From Luidia sarsii (taxonomy: Eukaryota > Echinodermata > Asteroidea > Paxillosida > Luidiidae): 64,000 bases of DNA. Shown one piece after another: positions 47,963 through 58,805 of this stretch (position 1 is the first letter of the stretch; every line of letters begins with the position of its first letter). The translations under genes were made by a program, and so were the position numbers. The stretch lies in the NCBI GenBank assembly GCA_949987565.1, contig OX465112.1, positions 19,193,361 to 19,257,360 on the forward strand, written 5' to 3'. The notes below the pieces were generated by a model. It was not told the DNA's origin, searched no databases, and saw only the letters and a list, made by a program, of their open reading frames with translations.

Positions 47963-48600
47963 AGGGGCTGAAATCTCACCAGGACTTTACTCAGAGGCAG
48001 AGTAACAAGGGCAGAATAGGGAGGGAAGCAATAGCCACAGGAATGACAGACAAAGGACAAAGGGTATAGCTGGCAGGTTGGGATCAAAGGAAAGGGAGAG
48101 GGTAGGTTGGGGATTACATAGTAGAGAGGGGAAGAGATCAAATGGAAAGAGTCAATGAGACAAGTGGGGGAGTGAACACAAAAGAAGAATTATTGATAAA
48201 TATGCAAGGTGTTAATCACAGATACTATTAGCATGGAAACATCAAGCCCTCCAATTTTCTGATATTTGCATTTTTGGTTTGTCAATGAACAGTTTTCAAG
48301 ATTATTTCATATTGTCTCAAAAGGCCAAGCAAATTTCCCATGGTGGGACAATGGAGTTTCTGTAATCTAATCTTATCTGATCTAATTTAATCTAATCTAA
48401 GTGAAACAAATGGATGAAAAACTGACTGGGATCTTTTTGAACCACTTTTTGAAAAATGGCAAAGAAAACTTTGACTGAACCCTGGACTTGAACCCAAGGT
48501 CTTATGTTCAAATCCAGGGTTCAGTCAAAGCTTTCATTGCCATTAAAAAAACCTAATCTAATCTAATCTAAACTAATCTGATCTAATATAATCTCATTTC
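47963..48600. repeat. AATCT repeats and inverted SINE-1 tails
   Basis: TAATCTAATCT tracts at 48366-48400 and 48552-48600 flank an inverted pair of SINE-1 tRNA-like ends (48458-48543). 47963-48365 shows nothing recognisable. Confidence 0.7.
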
Positions 48601-48602
48601 AG

Positions 48603-48740
48603 GTGGGGGACTTCTTTTGAGGCTGTTAACTGCCAAACACTCCTCAGTGATGGAGCTGTCCTTGTTGATATTCAAGACACTGATGGGATGAACTTTGAAA
48701 TCTGCTACCAGGGAATTTTGCCTCAAGGAAATACATCAAG
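48603..48740 (+). other. Candidate coding exon, unrecognised
   Basis: 138 bp between CATTTCAG and TCAAG|GTAAGAG, both good splice signals. One frame is open throughout (from 48604), giving 45 residues including VNCQTLLSDGAVLVDIQD. I do not recognise the family. It could be an exon of an unknown gene or a pseudogene. Confidence 0.35.
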
Positions 48741-48814
48741 GTAAGAGGTGAACAGTATCTAATGCAGGTTTTTCCTTGGTACTCTGTGAGTCTGAGATGG
48801 TAACTGATAATTTA

Positions 48815-48962
48815 CTGACGTTTCGATCCTAGCAGGACCTTTCTCAAAGGCCTTTGAGAAAGGTCCTGCTAGGATCGAAACGTCAGGCCCACTAAATTTT
48901 TGATTTACATTTTGGTAATTTTAGTCAGTAAGCAGTTTGCAACATTTTTGTATATCACCTTG
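48815..48962. mobile_element. Hairpin element with perfect 72-bp palindrome
   Basis: 48815-48886 is a perfect palindrome with 36-bp arms. It is followed by the element end module (ACTAAATTTTTGATTTACAT to TTTTTGTATATCACCTT) shared with 6221-6300. Confidence 0.9.
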
Positions 48963-50132
48963 ATAATTTACTGAGTAGATGAGTTTGGGTTCATTCTGGT
49001 TGTGATATGTTGGGGTTCTATGGGGCAGAGATTGGATAGTGAATGAGTCTAAAATGCTGTAATATGTGCATCAAAAGTGTGAGGTGTGCTTGCTTAGTAC
49101 GTTTTCTTCTTTCCATCCTGGCGTTATAATTTTGAGAGAGCATACACCATTGATTTTTTTTATTGGCAAAATGAAGCGTGGCTTCGCCCAGTATAGTATA
49201 GGCGTCGGGAACCAGACATCCGGTATCGAGATGCCATTGCTTGAGAACCGAGATCGGGGATCGAGTTAACGAAGCTTTACGATCTATAATAGCTTGATTT
49301 ACGATATGTAACCCATCGTAGGTTTTGATAGAATGGTGTCTGTGTCTGGTATCAAACAGTGTGTTTGATGCTATGTCCTTTAGAGATGAGTCTCTTTGGA
49401 AAGAAAGACACGGGACTGACGGGAGACGCACGGACGTGATCAGTAGCCCAGGACTAGGCACACGTTTCTGCCTGTTGGTGGCGCACTTCATGCTCAACGT
49501 CAAGCGTGCAGCAACATAACGCACAACAGAGGGCGCTACAGCGAAAGCGTGCAGCACGCCGGCTCGGCGGCGAATGGCTTAGGGGCCGACACGTGTACCT
49601 CCCTTGCACGGCACAAGGGTCTCCAGACCTACCTGGGAGAGTAGGGAAGCGAAGGCGGGTGCAAGATACCGAATCGCTGGAACTTCTGTGTTCTACTTTT
49701 TTGCTCCGTTTTTTAAAATATTTTTTTAATATTAATTTCGGAATTTGTTTTTTACATTTTTCTCGTGAACTTTTTTGTTTTGTTCATTTCCGTAATGATA
49801 CTATTTCCTGTCACGTTTTATTCCGTTTTCGACTGTTTTGGGGTTTTTTTTTCTCCGTCTTTTTTCAGAATTATTAAGCGGTATTTTGTATGTGTTTTTG
49901 GATTTGCTGAATTTACTGATAATTTTTTCATGTTTATTTTCGTGAATTTTCCTTGATTGTCCTCCTTATTTCTTGGACTTGTTTTGAGATTCCTGCAAGT
50001 GTTGAAATGCCAATTATGTCTTCAGCAGTATCTAATAGTTTGTATGTTTATACTGCATTACTGGGAGAATGTTACCGCTGACTTCAATTCATCAGGGGTT
50101 GGTCACCTGAGGGCGCACTTGAGTGTTTACAT
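48963..50132. other. Unique sequence, no gene seen
   Basis: 49680-49960 is T-rich on +. A 179-codon frame on the - strand (49018-49557) has no recognisable domain. Confidence 0.4.
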
Positions 50133-50616
50133 GGGTGCAGAACACTAAATCGAGCTCCCATTGAACACTGTACAAAAACACTCGCTTTCAAAGCCAATTA
50201 TCCCACACCCAAAAGTCTCTCATTTCTTGTAGCTTTACTGAAAATTGTAGTTTGGACCTTCATCTCTCAGATTCTTTTTAATTTTAGTGCCCTTAGCCGA
50301 TTAGATTTTTTGCTAATTACCCCCAGAAAAAAACACCCCCAAAATGTGTTGCCGTCCAAGCCGAATTTCTGCAAGGTTTTTGGGATTGACCCCTCCACTT
50401 CCACAGCCAAATAGGGCCACATTTAAAGCCGGATATGGTCCAAATGACGTACCAAATTGAAGAGTGAACCCCCAGGTTGTCTTGAGTGTCACTTGTTCTA
50501 CAATGTATCAGTTAATTAGCCTCCAAAGACCCCTTATTAAAACAAAGTTGTGGGTACACACTTTATGATAATCAGCTCGGCGGAGCCATCTTGGATGGAT
50601 TTTGTGTACTGCACCC
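50133..50616 (-). mobile_element. 483-bp-family element, complete, minus strand
   Basis: Starts GGGTGCAGAACACTAAATCG and ends TTTTGTGTACTGCACCC, the reverse complement layout of 9478-9960 at essentially the same length (484 bp). No convincing target-site duplication is left. Confidence 0.8.
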
Positions 50617-51210
50617 CTGAGTCGCTGGTCACCATATCGGGCTCGCATAGAACGCATCCATACAAGGACCCTCACTTTCTAGGCAAAACAAATCCACACC
50701 AAATAGTTAATCGGTAGCTATGAGGGAAATTGTAGTTCGAACCTTCAACTCACAGATTCTTTTTAATTTTGGTGTTCCTAGGCGATCGGATTTTCTGGAA
50801 TTACCCCCAGAAATCACATTCCTTTCCCCTGATTATTTCTGACTTAATTGTGGCCGTCGTTAGCCATGATTTTGAAGCGATGTTTTGTATTAAAAACCTG
50901 GAGGTTCATTGTTGATTGTTTTGGTGTATTTTGGAGGATTTGGGGCTAATTCAATGCTGCCCTATTTGGCTATTTTTGGGAATTGAGAGTGCTTATTCAA
51001 ACCTCTAGGGGTGTTTTAGTAGAAGAAAACACAACAATCGGCTACGAATACACATGCAATAAACGAAATGATATGAGATGGAGGTCCCAGCTACAATGTT
51101 CAGTATAGATACTAGAACTGAGATACTTTTTTGCGGAAATTCTTCGCCTCGTAAGTGAGAGCTTTTGTACTGACTTCAACGGGAGCTCCATTCAGTGACG
51201 TGCACCCAAA
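50617..51210. mobile_element. Diverged relative with long inverted repeats
   Basis: 50640-50830 resembles the minus-strand element and 51025-51210 the plus-strand end (GAACTGAGATACTTTT..GTGCACCC), so this region is a diverged palindromic arrangement of the same family. Confidence 0.6.
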
Positions 51211-51304
51211 GGACTCCACTTTTTCTGAACAGCGTCCTCATGCGGCAGAGGGTGTCCAAGTGGCACTGCACTTCGGCAGCCGTACCAGTCTAGGGCCCTG
51301 TTCC

Positions 51305-51376
51305 AAAATCCCGGCTTCGACTTCGGCTTCGACTTCGGCTTCGGCTTCGGCTTTGACTTCGGCTTCGGCTTCGTGA
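51305..51376. repeat. TTCGGC hexanucleotide repeat
   Basis: About ten imperfect CTTCGGCTTCGA units. Confidence 0.9.
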
Positions 51377-51522
51377 AATTTGTCCAAATTAATCCCAAGA
51401 GCCGTGGTGTAGATTATAAGAAACGAAGGCTGACTGTGCCTGAACGCACATTATGTTTTGTGGGCGGTTTTCGTCGACGGACAATCGAGGGCGCCCTTCT
51501 CCCTATCCCCCTAGAGTATCGT

Positions 51523-51755
51523 GGCCGTTTACGAAATGAAGGCTTAGACTCGTGCTTCGTCTCCGTCTGACAAAACCTGGAAATCCAGTTTGTGCTTTGG
51601 TTCAGAATTTGAAGGTTATTGGCTTGAAAGGTACAAAGTATTTACCAAGAAACTGGGGCCAAACGCTTGTTTTTAGATGCCTGTGATATTATAACGAGTA
51701 AGATAAAATGACCGAAGCCTAAGCCCGAGCCTAAGCCTTCATTTCGAAAACGGCC
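51523..51755 (+). mobile_element. MITE-like element, GGCCGTTT family, copy C (complete)
   Basis: 233 bp with left end GGCCGTTTACGAAATGAAGG and right end CCTTCATTTCGAAAACGGCC. Same interior as the other copies. Confidence 0.85.
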
Positions 51756-51766
51756 TGAATACACAG

Positions 51767-51988
51767 AGAGTACCGACACCTTACATTTGGACGCCAGTTT
51801 GTTTCCATTGTTCGGTACGGCGTGGGGTTCGCAATACAAGTTAAACGTTGCCGATCATTTTTGACTGAAGAAATTATTTCACTAAAGTAGATCACCTGTC
51901 GGTTACAACTCAGTGGACCTGCCGAACCCCACGCCGTACCGAACAATGGAAACAAAATGGCGTCCAAATATTAAGTTGTCGGTACTCT
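51767..51988. mobile_element. 222-bp foldback element
   Basis: Arms of about 64 bp: AGAGTACCGACA..CCATTGTTCGGTACGGCG on the left is inverted on the right (CGCCGTACCGAACAATGG..TGTCGGTACTCT), with a few mismatches. It sits 11 bp from the end of the neighbouring MITE copy. Confidence 0.85.
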
Positions 51989-52479
51989 ATGTATATTGGG
52001 ACTTTACCTTATCCTTCCATCCCCTCCCCCTCACACCTAAACGACGCATCAAATTGTCACCATAAATACTCCATGGGCCCATTATTGCGTACCCTATTAA
52101 GTCGTCATCGTGTGGTGAGATTTATAAACCACGGGGGACGTATACTCAGGCCATTAAACGGCCAGTTGGTGTGTGTGTGTGTGTTTGTGTGTGTTTGTGG
52201 GGGAGGTGGGGGTGGGTGTGTGTGTGTGTGTGTGTGTGTGTTTGTGGGTGCGTGTGTGTATGTACGGATCGAGGGAACGTTCCGTTTTTGTTTCTAGACG
52301 GATGCGGATATCAAGCGGGGACTCATCCCGCTGGTTCCCTGCATCCCACCCGTGGTGTCTGATGTTGGGGGGAGGGGACCAGCGCGCTGCCCGCTGGCCC
52401 ACTTCCGGTATCGCTTGCTTGCTTCTTGCAAACTGTAGACAGGTCATTGGTGCTAGAGTGATTGGAGTCGCGTCTAGTC
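51989..52479. other. Unique sequence with (TG)n
   Basis: TG-rich tract at 52168-52262. Otherwise no feature recognised. Confidence 0.5.
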
Positions 52480-52487
52480 TAGTTTTG

Positions 52488-52529
<42 letters not shown>

Positions 52530-52760
52530 GTCTGTCTTCATGTGTATGCCTGCCTATCCATCCGTCCGTCTGCCCGTCTGTATACCTGCCTTTCTGCCTG
52601 TCTTCCTGTCCGTGTCACCCGTTCTCCGTTTGCCAGTTTGTCTGATTGTCAGTTTGTCCTTTTGTCCTTTTGTCTACGTTTGCCTTGCTGTCCTGCTGTC
52701 TTTTTCTTTGCCTGCCTGCTTGTCTGCATGCATGTCTGCCTGTATGTTTGTAGAGATTAG
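52480..52760. repeat. TGTC/TGCC tetranucleotide array
   Basis: (TGTC)n at 52488-52530 decays into TGCC, TCCG and TTTG variants. Confidence 0.88.
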
Positions 52761-52854
52761 ATGTTGACAATACGAGCTTACCATGATGAGTGCCAGAAGC
52801 GTGGTGACATACAGACTATCCAAATACTGAGTGCTTCTGTACTTCTGTAATTAG

Positions 52855-53094
52855 GGCCGTTTACGAAATGAAGGCTTAGGCTCTGGCTCAGGCTTCGTCT
52901 CCGTCTGACCAAACCTGATAATCCAGGTTGTGGTTTGTTTCCGAATTTGAAGGTTTGGTGGCTTGATAGGTACAGAGTATTCCCCCAAGACACTGGGGCC
53001 AAACGCTTGTTTTTGGATATATACCTTTGATGATTATTACGAGTAAGATAGATATGACCCAAGCCTAAGCTTGAGCCTAAGACCCTTTTCCCAA
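52855..53094 (+). mobile_element. MITE-like element, GGCCGTTT family, copy D
   Basis: Left end GGCCGTTTACGAAATGAAGG intact; the right end is degraded (AAGCTTGAGCCTAAGACCC). Confidence 0.78.
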
Positions 53095-54174
53095 ACCCTA
53101 CTTAGGCTCAGGCTCCGGCTTTGTCTCCATTTCTTCATCCATTTTCAAGTACAAGGCATGGGGATGGGAGACCGGCCAACGCACAGCGCCCTCAACGACG
53201 ACTATAAGCAGTGTCGATAGTCGGATAGTGCACCGTGTGGAAAGTCCCCGCCCTGTCGCAGTTGCGTATAACGGCAACGATCCATTATCCTATTCCTTCG
53301 GTCGTTGGACCTTCCGTGCGGATGCAATCAGATCGTTTTATTGGCCCAGCCCCCCTCTCTCTCTGCGCGTCTAATGTTTATACAGTCGTTGTCGACAGTT
53401 TTTCAAAATTGAAGGTTTTTTTCTTTATTTATTCTTTCGAGGAAATTGATGGCGAGTATTACCTAAACGACTCGCGGCCAGTTGACAATGAACGGACGGC
53501 AATGAAAAAAAAGCGAGGGAAAATAAAAAACAAGACTGGAAAGAAATGGCTGGCTCGTTTGGCCGAGTCGCGAAGCCGTCCAGCGCACCATTAAGCCCCG
53601 TAAGTCTTCGCCTTGTCTCCCGCCTAGGGCTTTCTCAGCGAAGCCCCGTAACGACCGAAAAAGGACAGCCACGAAAAATGAAAAAAAAAAAACCTCGGCG
53701 CTATTACGTGCATTTTGGGCGCTAAGTGTGATTAATCGCGCCTACTTGCCATATAGGTTTGGATAGCATTGTGTGATTGGCACGGTCGGCAATGGATGGG
53801 GGGGGGGGTAAGCCAACGGCCGCTGCCCATCTACCTAGCGACCCTGCAGAGTGGCGGGGAAATGGCTCCCTTCCGCTCCGCTATTGTGGCCTGGCGTCGG
53901 TGTTGCTTTTTTTTTGGGGGGGGAGTGGGGAGGTAAGGGCGAGGGAGAGGGAGGCGTAGATTTAAAGCGCCATTTGCGTCCGTCATTTTTTAAAATAAAA
54001 AAATATCATTTCTAGCCCGATTGAGCGCTTGCACTCCGCCTCGCTTCGCCTCGCCTCGCCTTGCCCGGCCCTGCGCGACGCTGCTCGGTCGAAACGCTCG
54101 CCACCGGAGGGGGAACGATTGCGGGAAATGCTTATTGTCTATTACGCATTGTGTGGATAGGGATTGTGGAACTG
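53095..54174. other. Unique sequence, no gene seen
   Basis: No recognised family; G homopolymers at 53799 and 53919. Confidence 0.4.
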
Positions 54175-54545
54175 TTTATCTCTCTGTCTCTATTTTCCTC
54201 TTTCTCTTTCTATGTCTCTGTCTATCTGTCCTTGTCTCTTTATGTATTTCTGTCTGTACGTCCCACTGTCTGTGTCTCTCCCCGTCTCTCTGTGTCTATC
54301 TCTGACTATCTCTGTATCTGCCTCTGTCTGTCTCTGTCTGTCTGTCTTCCTCCCTCACCAAATCCTTCTTCCTCACCCTCTTTCCATCTCCTCTCCGTCT
54401 CCCTTCCTCTACCCCTCCCCTCCCTCTCCGCACTCATCTTCCCCCTCTCTCTCTCTCCCTTCCTCTCAATCCCGCTCCCTCCCTCTCCCTCTCCCTCTCT
54501 CTCCCTCCCTCTTCCTCTCCCTCTCTCTCCCTCTGCCTCTCCATC
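54175..54545. repeat. CT-rich microsatellite tract
   Basis: TCTGTCTC grading into CTCCCTCTC; frames are artefacts. Confidence 0.92.
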
Positions 54546-54587
54546 TTCATCGATGGCCGGCGATGTACGACATGGTTATTGTGCTTT

Positions 54588-54868
54588 TATTGATGCCACT
54601 GTGTCATCAGTGTGATGTCATTGTTTCATTGTCGATGTCGCCATGTCACCGTCGATATCATTGTGCCACAATTGATGTCACCATGCCACTGTGAATGCCA
54701 CTGTATCGTCATTGATGTCATTGGACCGTTGCTGATATCATCATGCCATCCTTGGTGTCATTGTGCCATAGTTGATTTCACTTTACCATAGATCATGTCA
54801 CTTTGCCATTATCAATGTCACCGTGTCATCGTTGGTGTCATTGTGCCATAGTTGATGTCACTGTGTAG
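54588..54868. repeat. 20-bp minisatellite
   Basis: About 14 diverged units like GATGTCATTGTGCCATAGTT, register kept at 20 bp. Confidence 0.88.
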
Positions 54869-54955
54869 TCCCCCCTGAGATGATGATGAAAAGATGAAAC
54901 ACTTCAATGGTGTACTTTTACCCTCGTTGTCTTGCTTTGTGTTCTTTCCTTTCAG

Positions 54956-55024
54956 TCACTGGGACAATGTCGACCTGGTCCCCATGCCATTCGTCCTGTC
55001 ATGTCACGCACCAGCGTGATGGAG
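54956..55024 (+). other. Candidate 69-bp coding exon
   Basis: Between TTTCCTTTCAG and GATGGAG|GTAAGT, both near-consensus. Two frames are open; the phase-1 frame reads STWSPCHSSCHVTHQRDG, reminiscent of the WSxC..C core of a thrombospondin type-1 repeat, but lacks the usual Gly residues. No partner exon was found. Confidence 0.3.
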
Positions 55025-55394
55025 GTAAGTAAAGAGAAAGAGACAGATACATTTAAGCCTTTTTATCCACATATCCATAGCCTTGTGCTGGCCTTTCCCT
55101 TGTTCCTTTGTCCCCCGAGCCAGCCATGAGGGCAGACACGCTGCACTTGGAGTGCCCCGTGAAGTCATGACATTGCCGTGAGCTTGGTGGTCTCTTACCC
55201 GCCGAGGGAGATCCGTGCCGCCGTGTCCCGGTCCCTCAGCGGCACGGTCCCGTCTCTCCCGTACGTGCCACCCGCTCGTCGGGCTCCCACGCTAAATATG
55301 CGCCCGCTCCACGACTCGGTCCCCACCCTCGCCTCATCGATAGACGCGCCATAATTCACTCCATTCTCTTCGCGCCTTCAAACCCGGATACATA
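55025..55394. other. Unique sequence, no gene seen
   Basis: CpG-rich; no feature recognised. Confidence 0.4.
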
Positions 55395-55862
55395 TCCCTC
55401 TCCTTCTACCATCTCCCCCTCTCCCTCTCCGTCCCCCTCTCTGTCTCCCTCACCTTCTCACTCCCTCTCTCACTCTTAATCTTCTCCTTCCCCTCTCTCT
55501 TCTTCTCCCTCTTTCTCCCCCACCCTTTCTCCCCCTCTCTCCCTCTCCCCTATCCCCCTCTTCCTCGAACTCCTCTCCATCTCCATGTACCTCTCCCTCT
55601 CCTTCTCCCTCTCCCTCCCTGTCTCCCTTTTCTTCTCCCTCTCCATCTTCCTCTTCCTCTCCCTCTCCCTCTCCCTCTCCCTCTCCCTCTCCCTCTCCCT
55701 CTTCCTCTCCCTCTCCCTCTCCCTCTCCCTCTCCCTCTCCCTCTCCCTCTCCCTCTCCCTCTCCCTCTCCCTCTCCCTCTCCCTCTCCCTCTCCCTCTCC
55801 CTCTCCCTCTCCCTCTCCCTCTCCCTCTCCCTCTCCCTCTCCCTCTCCCTCTCCCTCTCCAT
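55395..55862. repeat. CCCTCT hexanucleotide array
   Basis: Irregular CT tract followed by about 35 regular CCCTCT units from 55650. Confidence 0.96.
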
Positions 55863-56991
55863 ACCCTTTCAAACCAGGACTTCCATTCTTTTTTGTTTCC
55901 GCAAAATTTACGAGCGACGCGTTCATTCCGTGCCATGTGCCCACCTATTCCCCTCCCTCCCCAAACCAAAATTTACACCCCTTTCGTGGTCTCTGAACCG
56001 GTGCCCCTATATCAGCGGTCATATTGGTGAGGCAGGGCTGAAATATCTCTCGTCACTCGTTTATGAATCACTTGTCCGCGTTATGGCTGTGCACTTCTCC
56101 GTGCCACGAGCGCGCCATGTCAAGAAGAACCGCAGCGCACTAAGCACATAAAACGATGACGTCAATCGATTTAAAGGGAGGGTGTGTGCACAATCGGCAA
56201 AGTGCCCAATTTCCGGACGTTCCAGATTTGAGGTTTCACTTTCTCATCGGGACATTTGGAACGGTATCAGACATTCTGTGAAACGTGAGCGCTCGAAATT
56301 TTGCCGTTTTTTAAGAACAGAGGAAATAATGTTAAACTTTCCATCGATATCCAATTTGAGCGATCGTTGGAACAAAGAGTTCCATTCACAAACACCGCCC
56401 TCTATGTCTGAAACAAGGTAGCGTGGTTGACGGATTGAGCCAAAACTTACGCAAGCGTGTTATTTTATGTATGCGTTGAGTTTGGCAAAGTTTGGAAGCG
56501 ATTCTTTGACATGATGTACCCTAGCAAATGATGTCCCTGGCCTAGCAAATGATGTACCTCAGCTACCTTTAAGACGAACTGAATCGATTTGAGCGGTTTC
56601 AAGATGCATTCATTTCACCGTAATTCCTTGACGATAGCTATTCATTTGGTCGGATGACTGCATCGCTGAGCATCTATTAAGCAGGGCGAATTGGAGGGAC
56701 ATTTTTGCCAGAGTGACATTCCCAAGCTCCACAATAATGATCATTTCCTTACATGTTTTTCCTACAACCTACATGTTTTTCGATTAAAGGAGAATCTCAA
56801 GTAGCGAGGGAAGTCAAAATGTTCAGTGAGGGTGGATACTCACAAAAAGCACGATTTGCATTTGCTGAAACTGGGACACATTCATCTCTCTAGTCGGGAA
56901 ATAAATTGGTTTTTGTTTTCCTGAGAGTGGTCAAGCGCATTTCTTTTTTATATTTTTTAAAATTTTATATATCTCAAAATTGAGTGGGCCT
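55863..56991. other. Unique sequence, no gene seen
   Basis: A local duplication CTAGCAAATGATGT at 56521 and 56543. No exon recognised. Confidence 0.4.
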
Positions 56992-57028
56992 GACATTTCG
57001 ATCCTAGCAGGACCTTTCTCAAAGGCAG
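56992..57028 (-). repeat. Hairpin repeat copy
   Basis: GGGCCTGACATTTCGATCCT then AGCAGGACCTTTCTCAAAGG; single arm of the GAAACGTC family. Confidence 0.75.
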
Positions 57029-57937
57029 AGTGAGTTATTTCTTATGTTAATGAGCTCCGTGTATGGAGGCAAATGCAACCCCTCCTCCCCCTCTCGTTCG
57101 TTCTGAGCATGCGCGCTTTGCTCTGAGCATGCGCGTAAGTCGTGGCCAACACCAACGTGTCTGCTGCCACCTACGTCCGCGACCAGCTGTTGCTTCAACG
57201 TCGACCGCTGTTTGATATGGCCCATTAGAAATTTGGCGAAGGGTAAAAAAAACACCACCGCAGACAATCCATACATCGCCACGGGGCAGGATTAGCAGTG
57301 CTTGTTCGACGTTCCCGCCCCTTTTGTAAGGTGAAATTTCAAAGTCTAACGAGGAACGACCATTATGAGACGGCGCGGTCCATTAATGTTTTCCCCTATC
57401 CGATGGTCATCGCGACTGACATTGGCTCACCGCTTGAGGGCGCGCTGGGGGAGGAGGAGGAGGAGGAGGGGCTGAATGGGATGTCTCGCTGACGGTCAGT
57501 CTGCTCTCATTAGAATCGAAATCCCCGCTTGAGGATCTGAACGAGAAAAAGCAATTGACAGAGAGATGAGGAGGAGGAAGGGAGAGCCTATAGATTTGTG
57601 TGTGTGTTTTTCAATCTTGTTTTTCTTCTTCTTCTTCTTCTTCTTCTTCTTCTTCTTCTTCTTCTTCTACATCTTTTTGCCTGTGCTTGACTGTTGGCGC
57701 GCCGGCTCTCAAATTGGATCTCACGCTTGTCTCCCCCTTCGCCTTGGGACGCCGTGGTCGCTGTTTCCTCGGATTTGTTGAGCGCGATTAGCCAGGGCGG
57801 CCCGGCCGTTATTACACCAATTAACAGTCATTTGCGGGACGCTCATTAAAAGCGGGGCGCGTTTGCGCGCGTCAGGGTATCAGTTATCGCCCAGTGCCGT
57901 GGGGAACGCCTTGTAATTACTGGTGTGGAGAGGAATG
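57029..57937. other. Unique sequence with TTC repeat
   Basis: (TTC)n at 57624-57668 and a short GGA tract at 57448-57468. No exon recognised. Confidence 0.45.
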
Positions 57938-58805
57938 GAGAGAGAGAGAGAGCGGGGGAGGGGTGGAGAGAGAGAGGTGGAGAGGGAGATGGTGAGAGGG
58001 GTGGAGAGAGCGGGGGAGGGGTGATGGAGAGAGAGGTGGAGAGGGAGATGGAGAGGGAGATGGTGAGAGCGGTGGAGAGAGATAGAGATATATATGGAAA
58101 GGGAGGGGGAGAGATGGAGAGTCAGAGAGACAGATGGAGAGGGAGAGAGATAGATGGAGAGAGATGGAGAGAGAGAGAGAGGTGGAGAGAGATGGAGAGG
58201 GAGATGGTGGGAGGGGTGGAGAGAGAGATGGAGAGATGGAGAGATGGAACGGGAGAGGGAGAGAGATGGAGAGTCAGAGAGAGAGAGATGGAGAGGGAGA
58301 GGTAGATAGATGGAGAGAGATGGGAAGGGAAAGAGGGATGACTTAAAGTGATATACAAAAATGTTGCAAACTGGAAAGAGAGAGAGGGGGAGAGATGCAG
58401 AGAGATGGAGAGAGAGATGGATAGCGATAAAGAGGGGGTGAGAGATGGAGGACAGGGTGAGAGAGAGAGGGGGGACACAGAGAGACAGGGGGAATGCTAG
58501 AGAGAGAAAGAGGGAGTGGGAGAGACAGACAGATAGACAGAAGAACAGAAAGGCAGAGAGAGATGGGGAAAGAGAGTAGGAAACAGAGAGACAGACAGAC
58601 AGACAGAGACAGAGACAGACAAAGAGAGAGGCAGAAAGAGACGGAAAGAAATTGAGAGACGGAGAGAGACAGACAGATAGAGAGACGGAGAGAGACAGAC
58701 AGATAGAGACGAAGAGAGACAGAGACGGACAGACGGAGACAAGGAGACAGAGGAGCCAGAGAAACAGGGAGACAGAGCAACAGGGAGACAGAGAATTGGC
58801 GAGAG
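57938..58805. repeat. GA then GACAGA microsatellite tract
   Basis: GAGAGATGGAGAG units to 58500, then GACAGACAGA. A fragment of the hairpin-element end module (TTAAAGTGATATAC..GTTGCAAACTG) interrupts it at 58343-58373. A 475-codon frame on the - strand is an artefact. Confidence 0.93.

Noticed and set aside
49018..49557. 179-codon minus-strand frame
   Set aside because: No family resemblance or gene structure; likely chance.
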